A stretch of 64,000 bases of DNA from Bacteroidota bacterium (GTDB taxonomy: Bacteria > Bacteroidota > Bacteroidia > Palsa-965), in contig JAAFIA010000001.1 in NCBI GenBank assembly GCA_013298545.1, forward strand, positions 86,466 through 150,465, given 5' to 3'. This document shows, piece by piece, positions 34,925 through 44,072 of the stretch. The position numbers and the translations under genes were made by a program. The notes beneath the pieces were generated by a model. It was not told where the DNA came from. It searched no databases and worked only from the letters and a program-made list of their open reading frames with translations. Position 1 is the first letter of the stretch. The number at the start of each line of letters is the position of its first letter.

Positions 34925-35431
34925 TTATTCTAAAATGCTCTTATACCATTCTTTCAACATTTCAAGCTCATTTAATTTCGGGTAAATCACATTGATCGCA
35001 TTTTTGATTTCTTTGGCGAAACCTTGCACTTCCATTTTTAATTCATCTATCTCAAGAATCTCTAATTCTAAGCGTGAGGGCCACTTCTCCTTGGCCGCGT
35101 TTTCGAGTTTGATGATTTTACTATCCATTTTCGTAAGCTTGATTTTACGATCAATTCCTTGCTCGTAAAACCACAACAAACACGTTTCGTTTATTGGTGA
35201 ATTGCAAAGCCTAATTATCTCTGGAAGATTTTCGCACACTAGCGGCAAATCCCAAATCGAAAACGGCCAATTTTCTCCAAGACAAAAGAAAGAGAAGTCA
35301 ATTTTTTGTGTTTCGCCAAATGCGTTTCTCGCGATATAAAGTGCTTCTAAAACAGATTTTTCTTCTTCAAATATTTCATATTGAAAGTTGGATAGACTTT
35401 GGGCTTCTTTATAATTTAGTTTAATTTTCAT
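34925..35431 (-). CDS. Hypothetical protein
   Basis: 168 residues, soluble and acidic, not recognised. A hydrophobic/aromatic core with IDFSFFCLGENWPFSIWDLP and ETCLLWFYEQG is followed by a helical C-terminus. Such Trp/Cys-rich acidic proteins of this length are often immunity-type proteins, but no toxin gene is adjacent, so this is a guess. A repeat end lies eight bases upstream of its start. 170 bases without a gene separate it from the phosphodiesterase gene. Confidence 0.55.
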   Translation of the reverse strand: MKIKLNYKEAQSLSNFQYEIFEEEKSVLEALYIARNAFGETQKIDFSFFCLGENWPFSIWDLPLVCENLPEIIRLCNSPINETCLLWFYEQGIDRKIKLTKMDSKIIKLENAAKEKWPSRLELEILEIDELKMEVQGFAKEIKNAINVIYPKLNELEMLKEWYKSILE

Positions 35432-35438
35432 GTGCTTG

Positions 35439-35464
35439 AGAGCCTGTTTAAATTTTATCCTTTG
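35439..35464. repeat. Solo end of the MITE-like element
   Basis: 25 of 26 bases match the left end of the element at 33611-33636, and the similarity stops abruptly after that. This is either a truncated copy or an unpaired terminal repeat, placed next to the start of a hypothetical gene. Confidence 0.75.
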
Positions 35465-35650
35465 AGTTCTGCTATGAAACTATCTATACTCACCAATCCT
35501 TTTACAACATCAAAAAACCAAAGTCAAGCTTACTTCCGGCAAATATTACGCGAAATGAAAAATACATGTTCTCGCAAACACCATTAATCCACTGCGTAAA
35601 AATTGTTTCGCTTAAAAATCGGGAAGAATAATTCGATCCGTTTAAGATTT

Positions 35651-35707
35651 CTTGTTTCGCGTTACAAGCGCGAGTTTCAAACCTCCGCGTTGCAAACGCT
35701 GAGGAGG
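35651..35707. repeat. 57-bp dispersed repeat, copy B
   Basis: It differs from 29669-29725 at three positions. It lies in the 332-base stretch 35432-35763 that has no credible gene. The apparent frame 35502-35801 there is made mostly of this repeat and the end of gldH. Confidence 0.85.
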
Positions 35708-35763
35708 TGTTTTGGAATTTGACTGTTTGGAAATTGGAATCTGGAAATTGGAGTCTGTTTCCC

Positions 35764-36237
35764 TTATTTCTCCACAAACCGCTCAATCCGCAACCCCGCA
35801 TTAATCAACCCCGGAAGCGTTTCTACACGCATGGCCTGCTCGGCTTCGATGTGGTAATGCCCGGCAACCGGAAAACGTACCGCTTTTCTAAAAATCAATT
35901 GGCAATCGTGAATATCGCCTTGCCCTTTTCCGAGCCATTGCCCACGTTCGTTCATGAGTGGAAACTCAACGGTATCTAACGCTGTTTTTCCGTTTGGAAA
36001 TTTGGTGTGAAAAAACACATAGATGTTGCTGTACGGATACGCATCGGTATTGCGTACGTTGAAATAAAAATTGTACGGTTGCAAGGTGTCTGCAATATCG
36101 AAATCGAAACTTAATTTTTCCTTCACGTTCCACCCCGTTTCAGGCAAATCGCGATTCTCTTCGTACAAACGATTATCGCCACACGAAGATAAAATCGTGA
36201 TTAGCAAAAGACTAATAATCGCGCTTACTAACCTCAT
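35764..36237 (-). CDS. gldH: Gliding motility lipoprotein GldH
   Basis: 157 residues. The signal peptide has lipobox LSSC. The body has the GldH look: YEENRDLPETGWNVKEKLSFDF, YNFYFNVRNTDAYPYSNIYVF, and GLINAGLRIERFV at the C-terminus. GldH is needed for gliding in Flavobacterium and is conserved in non-gliding relatives too. Its start overlaps the ricT stop by 4 bases, so the two are coupled. Confidence 0.9.
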   Translation of the reverse strand: MRLVSAIISLLLITILSSCGDNRLYEENRDLPETGWNVKEKLSFDFDIADTLQPYNFYFNVRNTDAYPYSNIYVFFHTKFPNGKTALDTVEFPLMNERGQWLGKGQGDIHDCQLIFRKAVRFPVAGHYHIEAEQAMRVETLPGLINAGLRIERFVEK

Positions 36238-37634
36238 ACAGCTGGTGGTGGTGTTGGTTTCTGACCGCCGTTATTTCTCGGAAAGCGCGGGCCGTTGTTG
36301 CGGCGCGGCTTGTTGTTTTGTTTGGGCTGCGGATTATTTTGCTGCTGACCGCCTTGATTTTGTGGCGGTTTGTTTTGCTGCGGTTGACGTTGTTGTTGTG
36401 GACGGTTATCGCGGCGTTGTTGCGGTTTCGGATTGGGGTTGGGATTCGGATTTTCTATACCGCCAACAGCATTCACCGCACCGGCATTTGCGCTCGGACG
36501 TTTTTTCTTTTTCTTCTTGTTTTTCTTCTGCTGATCGAAACGTGTGAGGCTGTCTTGACCAACAACATTTTCGAAGTCGTGCTCTTTTACAACAACGGCT
36601 TGGACAACATGCGCAGTAAGCTCTTCGGGCTTTTCTCCGCGTTTGTTCATCTCTACAATTTCTTTGACTTTATCGGCTTTGATGGGGATAAAATTGCCCG
36701 GATCATCGGCATACGCATACCACATCAGTCCGCGGAAAATATCGGATTTCTGGTGACGTGCGCGTCCACGTTTCGATTCAATGTCAACGGTTTCGGGAAA
36801 CGATTTCAAGGCTTCGACATAGCCATCCAATTCGTAATTCAAACAGCATTTTAGTTTGCCGCATTGCCCTGCAAGTTTGATGGGGTTGAGCGATAATTGC
36901 TGGTAACGCGCAGCACCAGTGGTTACAGAACGAAAATCGGAGAGCCAAGTCGAGCAACATAATTCACGCCCACAAGTGCCAATTCCGCCAAGTCTTCCCG
37001 CCTCCTGCCGCGCACCAATTTGACGCATTTCTACACGAATTTTAAATTCGTCGGCCATCATTTTGATGAGTTCGCGAAAATCAACGCGTTCATCGGCGGT
37101 GTAATAAAAAATGGCTTTGCTTTTATCGCCTTGGTATTCCACATCACCAATCTTCATCTGTAAGCCAAGGTTGACAGCGATTTCGCGCGAACGCATCATG
37201 GTAGCACGTTCTTGTTGTTGTGCTTCTTGCCATTTTTCGACATCGGCTTCGCGTGCTTTGCGATATACTTTTTTCAGATCGGGCGCATCGGGTTTTACGC
37301 CTTTGCGATTCATCTGCATGCGCACCAATTCGCCCGTGAGCGAAATGGTACCAATATCGTGGCCTGGCGATGCTTCAACAGCAACCAATTCGCCAACGAC
37401 AAGTGGTAATTTATTGACGTTTCTAAAAAATTCTTTGCGGCTGTTTTTAAAACGAATTTCCACTGCGTCAAACGGTTCTTGTCCGTGTGGAAGTTCCATA
37501 TTGGCAAGCCAGTCGAATACGTTCAGCTTATTGCAGCCGCCCGATCCGCACGAGCCATTATTGCGACAGCCGGCTGGCGTACCACTTGTTGTAGTACTAC
37601 ATCCTCTACCCGTAGAGCAACCGGAGCATCCCAT
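36234..37634 (-). CDS. ricT: PSP1-domain protein, RicT-like
   Basis: 466 residues. Residues 1-34 hold six Cys (positions 3, 6, 12, 23, 29, 34) in a Gly/Ser/Thr-rich stretch. The PSP1 domain is about 45-280, with GRELCCSTWLSDF and GQCGKLKCCLNYELDGY, two CxxxxCC motifs like those that bind iron-sulfur clusters in Bacillus RicT. The last 90 residues are Asn/Pro/Gln/Arg-rich low complexity. RicT acts with RicA/RicF in RNA maturation in Firmicutes; in Bacteroidota its role is not settled. Order holB-(VOC)-ricT-gldH is on one strand. Confidence 0.88.
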   Translation of the reverse strand: MGCSGCSTGRGCSTTTSGTPAGCRNNGSCGSGGCNKLNVFDWLANMELPHGQEPFDAVEIRFKNSRKEFFRNVNKLPLVVGELVAVEASPGHDIGTISLTGELVRMQMNRKGVKPDAPDLKKVYRKAREADVEKWQEAQQQERATMMRSREIAVNLGLQMKIGDVEYQGDKSKAIFYYTADERVDFRELIKMMADEFKIRVEMRQIGARQEAGRLGGIGTCGRELCCSTWLSDFRSVTTGAARYQQLSLNPIKLAGQCGKLKCCLNYELDGYVEALKSFPETVDIESKRGRARHQKSDIFRGLMWYAYADDPGNFIPIKADKVKEIVEMNKRGEKPEELTAHVVQAVVVKEHDFENVVGQDSLTRFDQQKKNKKKKKKRPSANAGAVNAVGGIENPNPNPNPKPQQRRDNRPQQQRQPQQNKPPQNQGGQQQNNPQPKQNNKPRRNNGPRFPRNNGGQKPTPPPAV

Positions 37635-37697
37635 AGTTTTTGTCTTCTAATAAATAGGTTAACCGAAAAAGATCGGCCCGCAAGAATTGCGGAAAGA

Positions 37698-37705
37698 CAA
37701 AAATA
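37698..37705 (-). promoter_or_regulatory. -7 box of the ricT-gldH operon
   Basis: The minus strand reads TATTTTTG, 63 bases before the ricT start. The leader begins near a small CCGCAA/TTGCGG hairpin (37678-37692). Confidence 0.55.
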
Positions 37706-37729
37706 AGGGTTTTCGGCACGAAAAAACGT

Positions 37730-38116
37730 TTATCCTACGATTGGGGGTTCAATTCCGCTTTGTGGCTGAATCAATCCGTAGCGGTTTCCGCTTGGATCGC
37801 GGAAAACGCAGCATGTTCCGTCAGGAATTGGAAACGTTGCCCCTTCGCTAGCCCAGCCGTTGTGGCGCAGTTCGGTTATCGTTTTTTCCATGTCGGCTAC
37901 TTCAAAAAGTAACCGAAACCCGGGTTCATGAAAATGATCGGAGAGCAGGATAAATGGTTTTTGTCCGGTAAGGTCGAATGCCGCAATGCGTGCGCCGAAG
38001 CGAGAAATTTCCCAAACAAGCCGCGCATGCAGCGTGTTGAGGTAATATGCGCAATCGCGGTTGTAATGCTTGGTGCCTGAACAGACATAAGCCAATTGGA
38101 GAAATGGCGGTGTCAT
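37730..38116 (-). CDS. VOC/glyoxalase-fold family protein
   Basis: 128 residues. Paired beta-alpha-beta-beta-beta modules of the vicinal oxygen chelate fold: LAYVCSGTKHYNRDCAYYLN at the start, FILLSDHFHEPGFRLLFEVADMEKTI in the middle, CCVFRDPSGNRYGLIQPQ at the end, where the usual Glu ligand is replaced by Gln in this family's IQP. A dioxygenase, lyase or resistance role cannot be distinguished. Confidence 0.82.
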   Translation of the reverse strand: MTPPFLQLAYVCSGTKHYNRDCAYYLNTLHARLVWEISRFGARIAAFDLTGQKPFILLSDHFHEPGFRLLFEVADMEKTITELRHNGWASEGATFPIPDGTCCVFRDPSGNRYGLIQPQSGIEPPIVG

Positions 38117-38247
38117 TGCAATACATTTTGGGCCGTGCCCCGGGATTGCCGAACAGTTATGGCGGATGCGGCGTGTGTGTATCGAAATTTACGTCTTTTT
38201 TATGAACTTTGCTAACAGAAAAAGAAGTTTGCTTGTTTCAACAAGCA

Positions 38248-39381
38248 TCAAGCCGTTGCTTTGGGCACATTCAACAATTCATTCATCCGAAACGACATGT
38301 CCATCAAAACGATTTTGGGACTTCCGTTTCGTTCAATATCGCGGTAGGCTTTATTGAGTTCTTCGATAAAACGTTCGCCATTGGCGGTATGAATAAAAGG
38401 CGCAAATTTTTTAACGAACGCTTCTTCTTCGCCAGAAAGTCGGACGAGTGATGGATCGCCGTAATTCATGAGCAAACTATCGCGCACAATATCGAGTGCA
38501 TAAGCTAGAAAATGTTTTTGGCGTTCACGACCAATGCTTGCCAATTCGTCAACCACGGCCATGACTTTTGCCGCATCAAATTTCAGGCTTGCACGCATCC
38601 AACTTTGAAATGTGGCGAGGTTGAATGCGGCTTGTTCGTCGCGCTCCAACAGACGCAAGGCGGCTGCATAATTTCCATCGGCTTGATACGCCATTTTTGC
38701 TGCATCGCTCTCGCTCATCTCGTGGCGCAACATGAGTGCGCGGCGCAATTCATCATCTGCAATGCGGCGAACTTTAACGAGTTGTGTGCGCGAAACAATC
38801 GTGCGCAACAACTGGTCTTCGTTTTCTGTAACGAGCAAAAAAAGCGTTTTGTCTGGTGGCTCTTCTAGAATTTTCAACAGTTTATTTGCTGCGCTGGCGT
38901 TCATTTTTTCTGGCAGCCAGATAAGCATGATTTTATATTCGCCTTCGTATGTTGTGAGGCTGAGTTTGCGTAAAATCTCGCCACTTTCTTCTGTTCCAAT
39001 AACGGCCTGTTTGTTTTCGGCCTCTAATCTGTTGAGCCAGCCTTCTAAGGTCAAATACGGATCGGCAAGAATGGCTTGTCGCCATTCGGTAACCACATCG
39101 GTACTTATGCGCACATCTTTTGAAAGCGCAATGGGATGTACAAAGTGTAAATCGGGATGAACTAATTTATCGTACTTCACGCACGAAGGACATTGACCGC
39201 ATGCCTCTTCGGCTGTTCTTGCGGTACAATGAATATAGCGCGCGTATGCAAATGCGAGGGCAAGCGAACCAGATCCTTGTGGACCAAAAAATAGTTGTGC
39301 ATGCGAAATGCGGTTGTTCGCAACAGTTTGTAAAAGCCGTTGAATAACATCCTGCTGACCAATAATATTGCGAAAAAACAT
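38248..39381 (-). CDS. holB: DNA polymerase III delta' subunit
   Basis: 377 residues. Clamp-loader subunit. AAA+ features: an N-terminal GQQDVIQRLLQ, a modified P-loop FFGPQGSGSLALAFAYA, zinc-binding Cys in CTARTAEEACGQCPSC, sensor region NKLLKILEEPPDKTLFLLVTE and SRTQLVKV (the SRC-like motif with Thr for Cys). A TATCTTTA box at 39386-39393 (minus strand) ends four bases before the start codon. Confidence 0.92.
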   Translation of the reverse strand: MFFRNIIGQQDVIQRLLQTVANNRISHAQLFFGPQGSGSLALAFAYARYIHCTARTAEEACGQCPSCVKYDKLVHPDLHFVHPIALSKDVRISTDVVTEWRQAILADPYLTLEGWLNRLEAENKQAVIGTEESGEILRKLSLTTYEGEYKIMLIWLPEKMNASAANKLLKILEEPPDKTLFLLVTENEDQLLRTIVSRTQLVKVRRIADDELRRALMLRHEMSESDAAKMAYQADGNYAAALRLLERDEQAAFNLATFQSWMRASLKFDAAKVMAVVDELASIGRERQKHFLAYALDIVRDSLLMNYGDPSLVRLSGEEEAFVKKFAPFIHTANGERFIEELNKAYRDIERNGSPKIVLMDMSFRMNELLNVPKATA

Positions 39382-39385
39382 GGCT

Positions 39386-39393
39386 TAAAGATA
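39386..39393 (-). promoter_or_regulatory. -7 box of holB
   Basis: The minus strand reads TATCTTTA, four bases before the ATG, so the mRNA may begin at the start codon. Confidence 0.5.
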
Positions 39394-39419
39394 CGCGCTT
39401 TTGAATTTACGGTTGCGAT

Positions 39420-42400
39420 TTAAAACCGCGAAGCCAAGACACACGTGAGTTTATAGTGTTTCACCGTTCCGTCGGTTGCAAACGCTTCGAAATAGATGAC
39501 GTAAATACCCGTGCGCGCTTTGCTGCGATCATCTGTAACACCATCCCACGAAAAAGTTCCTTGTTCTGTACCGAGCAATTCATTGCGCACCAAATTACGC
39601 ACCAAGCGACCACGCGAATCGTAAATGGTAATCGTGCTTACGAATCCCGGTATATCGAAATCATAATTGATGTTTACCACATCGTCCACACCATCACCAT
39701 CAGGAGAAAAAACCTCGTTGCTTACAGTAACACTTCCATCGGTGATTTCGCCTTCGTTGTACGCGGAGTTCTTTTGCGTTGGTGTTGCAAAGCCAACTGT
39801 TTCGGCAGCAGAATGCCAGTTTGTTGCATCTTGTGTTGTACGATCAAAGTCGATGCGTTCGAGCGATACACCTTTTGTTTCTTGCAAAAGCGGAAAATGC
39901 CAATCGCCTAAATACAACAATTCATCAATCACCTGAAATGCCGAATCGACAATCACCACAATATCGCCATCAATATTCATCGACGGAATATTGTCCATAT
40001 CGAGGCATTGATTCAAATCCGTTTGTACAGGGTAGTTGGCCTTCACCGCAGCACGGTCTTCGCTCAAAACAAGGTATTGATTAGGGAATAACAAAAATCC
40101 TTCAGGCGCAATGATGTTCAATTCGTCAAAGATATTAGCAAGCGTGTCGCGTGTACAGAGGACTAATTTTTGAAGGTCGATAACTTTGTTTGAACGGTTA
40201 TAGATTTCCACAAAATCAACGCCGCCATCGCGCGGGTCAAATAGAATTTCGTTGATCACAATGTCTTTGGGTGCAGCAGGAGAAGGCAATGCAAACGGTG
40301 CCGTATTGGGCGTTCCCATGTTGTTGCCAATACAATCCGAAATGGTTGTAGCAACAGTAACCGTGTATATGATATTGCTCTGAATGGCTTGCGGCAACAA
40401 CAAATCCACTTTAGAAAAATCGGCGGGAAGTGGCGCAACTGAAACGGGATTGCCAATGCTATTATCAATCGTAAAGAGCGACGTATTGGCCAGACTCAAA
40501 CTATCCATCGGCTCAGAAAACCACAAACGAATACTATCGGCGCGTAAGATAGAGACGCGGAGCAATTGCGGCAATACTCCATCTGCGTTAGCGGCATTGA
40601 CACTGTTTGTAAAACCAGGTGTTCCACCCCAACCAAAGGTTGATGCGCGCCAGTTAGCTGTACCGCCACATGGATTGCTTGGATCAATTTGCTCGAGCGA
40701 CCAACCACCATCATCTTTGCTTGCGTCTTTATACCAAGAGTCATCGTAACTGACGTGGTGAATGAGCAAGCCTGCTGGTGTACGAAGTGTAATCGATCCA
40801 CCCGTATTGGTAAGCGATTGAAAACTGGTTACGCCAGCTGCCAGAAATCCAGGAAAAAGTGGCGCGGCTGTTGTGGATGTAAGAATGATAAAACTATCTG
40901 CCGGAAGTACCACATCGGGCAGAAGCCGTGTGGTTGATCCAATGGTGAGTTGCCAGTTTTTCAACCGAACGGGGAAATTTGTGCGGTTGTGTAGTTCGAG
41001 GTATTCTTCGTTTGGTAAACCAACTGGAGGGTCGGGATCGGCCATGATCTCGTTGATTACGATTTCGCTGACGGTAAATTCGTGCCAGCTAAAATTCGTT
41101 GTGCCCGGATTGACTGCATTTCCGGCACAATCGGCGAGGGCTGCAAAGTTTACGGTATAAGTCGTGTTGTTGCTTAATGGTGTAGCGAGTGTAAGCGTTA
41201 CACAGGCGAAAGTAGCAGAATCGTAAGTGAGGTTAGTAATGGTTGCCGCAGGTGTAATGGTGTAGTTTGAAATGTCGGAAAGCAAAGCCGGTGAAATGCC
41301 TTCTGTAAAACAAATTTCTACATGTACGCTATCCGAAGCACCTGCAAACACGAGTCCTGGCGCCGTTTGGTCGGGTGAATTGTTGAACACGCTGTTTTGT
41401 GTTCCGGGTGTACCGCCAGCCACATTGCTTGAGGCGATCCAATTTCCGGCAAGGCCGCAACCTACAACAGCGTTGGGATTGATCTGTTCTAAAGTCCAAC
41501 CGCCATCGTCTTTTGTCGCATCTTGATACCATGCAATATCGAAACGCAGGGAATCGATTAAAACACTTGTGTTGCTTGTAATACTGAGAAAATCACCAGC
41601 GTTGTTGAGCGATGGCATGGAAGATGCCGCCACCACATTGCCAAACGGCGAGAGCAAAGCCGTATCGGCAACAGCGCATACGGTTACATATTGGCCGGGC
41701 GCAAGAATAAACGAACTAAGTGTTGCTGTGGTTGAACCATCTGTAAACGTCCATCCTGCCAGATCAAAAATTCCGGTGCCTCGGTTGTATAATTCTATGA
41801 ATTCTGTATTCGGTAATCCGACTTGTGGCGAGGGATCGGCCATGATTTCATTGATGACCACATCGCGATAAACCGCAGCAGCAGCAATAAAATAGATAAA
41901 ATTTGTAGTCGCGCTTATAATCGCGTTTGCATTTAGGTCTTGAACATTGTTTACCGTGAGTGTGTATGATGTAGCATTGGTAAAGTTTGTAGCAAAGGTC
42001 AAATGTACAAGAGATAGGTTTGATCCATCGCGCACAGCAATGCTTGGTGTTCCAATGCTATTGTTGACACTGAAATTGGTAAGCGTTTGTGCCGTTGCGA
42101 GGTCAACGCTTTCGTTAAAAAGTACATCGAGTGTGTTTACTGACGTTGCTGTAGCCGAAACGAGTGTTGGTGCGGTAAGATCAACAATTGGCGGGCCTGC
42201 ATAAACATCGTCGAAGAAAAATTTGGTGATGTTTGAAACGGTGTATTTACAAAAAACTCCGGCGTAGTTGCATGTTGTGTGTGTGTTGTCAAAGACATTT
42301 CCTTCTGGAAGAAAGTTTGTTCCGCCAAGTGTATCGGAGAGCAAAGCCCAGTTTCCGGCGGCATCGCGGGTAACTTTGATGCGGATGGTGTTGCTGCTCA

Positions 42401-42851
42401 ATGCGCAATGTCCATTGATGCCGTCAATAATTTTTGTGCTCGTTGTTCCAGTTTGTTCCCAAAGGTCAACACTATCGAATGAGCCGTTTTCGCCCATGCG
42501 GATGTAATAGCCGTTTACAGGGCCTTCTAAATTAGCCACATCGGAAACCAAATAAATACGCACGTTGTTGTTGTCTGATGGGGCAAAGGTGAGTTTGACC
42601 CAGAACTGCCATTCGGCATTGGAGATGAATGGACTGGCGAAAGACAGCGAAGAGGTATCTGCGGCTACGCCGTTGAGTTGCAGTTGAAATGCGGGATTGA
42701 CGATAAATTCGGTGTTATCGCCGGACCAAGTTGGTGTGTTGGTAAAATCGCCATCACCAAAGTTGTCTGTAATTTGTGCGGAAAGGTTCGATCCGGTCAG
42801 CAGAGCGACTAGAACAAATAATATTTTGCGGAGGTTGTATAAAAAACGCAT
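39420..42851 (-). CDS. Large secreted lamin-tail protein with gliding-type C-terminal domain
   Basis: 1143 residues from the ATG at 42851; an earlier start at 42887 lies at the -33 box. A signal peptide (LRKILFVLVALLTGSNLSAQ) is followed by a lectin-like N-terminal domain, Ig-like SbsA-type segments (DLTAPTLVSATATSVNTLDV), and three lamin-tail domains marked by IVINEIMADPDPPVGLPNEE, VINEIMADPSPQVGLPNTE and IVINEILFDPRDGGVDFVEI. The end has VSNEVFSPDGDGVDDVVNIN, a FlgD-like SRGRLVRNLVRN, and KARTGIYVIYFEAF, a T9SS/gliding-associated C-terminal domain (type B-like). It is a surface or secreted adhesin or nuclease-accessory candidate. Confidence 0.85.
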   Translation of the reverse strand: MRFLYNLRKILFVLVALLTGSNLSAQITDNFGDGDFTNTPTWSGDNTEFIVNPAFQLQLNGVAADTSSLSFASPFISNAEWQFWVKLTFAPSDNNNVRIYLVSDVANLEGPVNGYYIRMGENGSFDSVDLWEQTGTTSTKIIDGINGHCALSSNTIRIKVTRDAAGNWALLSDTLGGTNFLPEGNVFDNTHTTCNYAGVFCKYTVSNITKFFFDDVYAGPPIVDLTAPTLVSATATSVNTLDVLFNESVDLATAQTLTNFSVNNSIGTPSIAVRDGSNLSLVHLTFATNFTNATSYTLTVNNVQDLNANAIISATTNFIYFIAAAAVYRDVVINEIMADPSPQVGLPNTEFIELYNRGTGIFDLAGWTFTDGSTTATLSSFILAPGQYVTVCAVADTALLSPFGNVVAASSMPSLNNAGDFLSITSNTSVLIDSLRFDIAWYQDATKDDGGWTLEQINPNAVVGCGLAGNWIASSNVAGGTPGTQNSVFNNSPDQTAPGLVFAGASDSVHVEICFTEGISPALLSDISNYTITPAATITNLTYDSATFACVTLTLATPLSNNTTYTVNFAALADCAGNAVNPGTTNFSWHEFTVSEIVINEIMADPDPPVGLPNEEYLELHNRTNFPVRLKNWQLTIGSTTRLLPDVVLPADSFIILTSTTAAPLFPGFLAAGVTSFQSLTNTGGSITLRTPAGLLIHHVSYDDSWYKDASKDDGGWSLEQIDPSNPCGGTANWRASTFGWGGTPGFTNSVNAANADGVLPQLLRVSILRADSIRLWFSEPMDSLSLANTSLFTIDNSIGNPVSVAPLPADFSKVDLLLPQAIQSNIIYTVTVATTISDCIGNNMGTPNTAPFALPSPAAPKDIVINEILFDPRDGGVDFVEIYNRSNKVIDLQKLVLCTRDTLANIFDELNIIAPEGFLLFPNQYLVLSEDRAAVKANYPVQTDLNQCLDMDNIPSMNIDGDIVVIVDSAFQVIDELLYLGDWHFPLLQETKGVSLERIDFDRTTQDATNWHSAAETVGFATPTQKNSAYNEGEITDGSVTVSNEVFSPDGDGVDDVVNINYDFDIPGFVSTITIYDSRGRLVRNLVRNELLGTEQGTFSWDGVTDDRSKARTGIYVIYFEAFATDGTVKHYKLTCVLASRF

Positions 42852-42857
42852 GGACTG

Positions 42858-42888
42858 TAAAGATAAGCGATTCGGGATGTGGTGCAAA
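42858..42888 (-). promoter_or_regulatory. Promoter of the large lamin-tail gene
   Basis: On the minus strand TTTG (42888-42885), a 19-base spacer, and TATCTTTA (42865-42858), six bases before the ATG at 42851. This supports that start and a very short or absent leader. Confidence 0.6.
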
Positions 42889-43017
42889 TGATTTTACAGG
42901 GAGAAAACAGACAACGGCGATTTCATCACATTCTAGATAATTTTCTTTTACACTTGTCCCGAAAATGGATGAATTACTGCAAACATTTCGGACATTCGCA
43001 GCATCAAATCACCGTGT

Positions 43018-44010
43018 ATGAAAATTGCTGTTGTAGGTGCTACCGGATTGGTTGGCACAAAAATGATTCAAATTCTGGAGGAGCGAAATTTTCCGGTAAC
43101 CGATTTTATTCCTGTAGCGTCGGAACGATCGCTTGGCAAATCGGTTGTGTTTAAAGGCAAAGCGTATCCTGTAGTAACGGCAGAAGAGGCGATTGCTCAA
43201 AAACCTGCTATTGCTCTTTTTTCGGCGGGAGGAAGCACATCGCTTGAGTTGGCCCCGAAATTTGCGGCGGCAGGAATTACGGTTATTGACAATTCTTCTG
43301 CTTGGCGCATGGATCCTACGAAGAAGCTGGTTGTACCAGAAATCAATGCGGATGTATTGACTGCCGGAGATAAAATTATTGCCAACCCCAATTGTTCTAC
43401 CATTCAATTGGTCATGGCTTTACAGCCACTCCATCAAAAATACCAAGCAAAACGCATTGTGGTTTCTACTTACCAATCGGTTACGGGAACGGGCAAAAAA
43501 GCGGTGGATCAGCTGATGAATGAGCGCGCTGGTCTTTCGGGCGAAATGGCTTACGCCTACCCGATTGACATGAATGCGATTCCGCAGATTGATGTGTTTT
43601 TGGAGAATGGTTATACCAAGGAAGAAATGAAAATGGTGAACGAAACCAAAAAAATCATGCGCGATGATTCGATTCGTTTAACTGCAACAACGGTTCGGAT
43701 TCCTGTCATGGGCGGCCATTCTGAATCGGTAAACATTGAATTTGAAAACGAGTTTGATCTGGAAGAGGTGCGCCAATTGCTCGATGCGGCAGACGGTGTA
43801 ACCGTGATTGACGATATAAAAAACTTGCAATATCCCATGCCGCTCATTCACGCAAACAACAAAGACGATGTTTTTGTAGGCCGCATTCGCCGCGATGAGA
43901 CGCAAGAAAAAACGCTCAACCTCTGGGTGGTTTCCGACAATTTACGCAAAGGTGCAGCCACCAATGCGGTGCAAATTGCGGAGTATTTAGTGGCGAAGAA
44001 ATTGGTCTGA
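43018..44010 (+). CDS. asd: Aspartate-semialdehyde dehydrogenase
   Basis: 330 residues. Reduces aspartyl phosphate for Lys, Met, Thr and diaminopimelate synthesis. Visible: the NADP loop VVGATGLVGTKMIQIL, FSAGGSTSLELAPKF, DNSSAWRMD, the catalytic Cys in IIANPNCSTIQLVMAL, and the catalytic His in RIPVMGGHSESV. It is divergent from the large lamin-tail gene. Confidence 0.96.
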   Translation: MKIAVVGATGLVGTKMIQILEERNFPVTDFIPVASERSLGKSVVFKGKAYPVVTAEEAIAQKPAIALFSAGGSTSLELAPKFAAAGITVIDNSSAWRMDPTKKLVVPEINADVLTAGDKIIANPNCSTIQLVMALQPLHQKYQAKRIVVSTYQSVTGTGKKAVDQLMNERAGLSGEMAYAYPIDMNAIPQIDVFLENGYTKEEMKMVNETKKIMRDDSIRLTATTVRIPVMGGHSESVNIEFENEFDLEEVRQLLDAADGVTVIDDIKNLQYPMPLIHANNKDDVFVGRIRRDETQEKTLNLWVVSDNLRKGAATNAVQIAEYLVAKKLV

Positions 44011-44024
44011 TTTTATCCTTTAAT

Positions 44025-44058
44025 AAAACGGCCCACATCAAAAAATGTGGGCCGTTTT
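44025..44058. terminator. Bidirectional terminator between asd and lspA
   Basis: A perfect 14-bp stem (AAAACGGCCCACAT at 44025-44038 with its complement at 44045-44058) around a 6-base loop, with A- and T-runs, between two converging genes. Confidence 0.92.
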
Positions 44059-44072
44059 TTCTTTGTGTTCTG

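Noticed and set aside
35502..35801. Open frame upstream of gldH
   Set aside because: It consists mostly of the 57-bp dispersed repeat and overlaps gldH; no promoter or signal was seen.
37740..37760. A GGTTCAATTCC-like tRNA T-loop string
   Set aside because: It lies in the coding sequence of the VOC protein, and no acceptor or anticodon stem could be formed around it.
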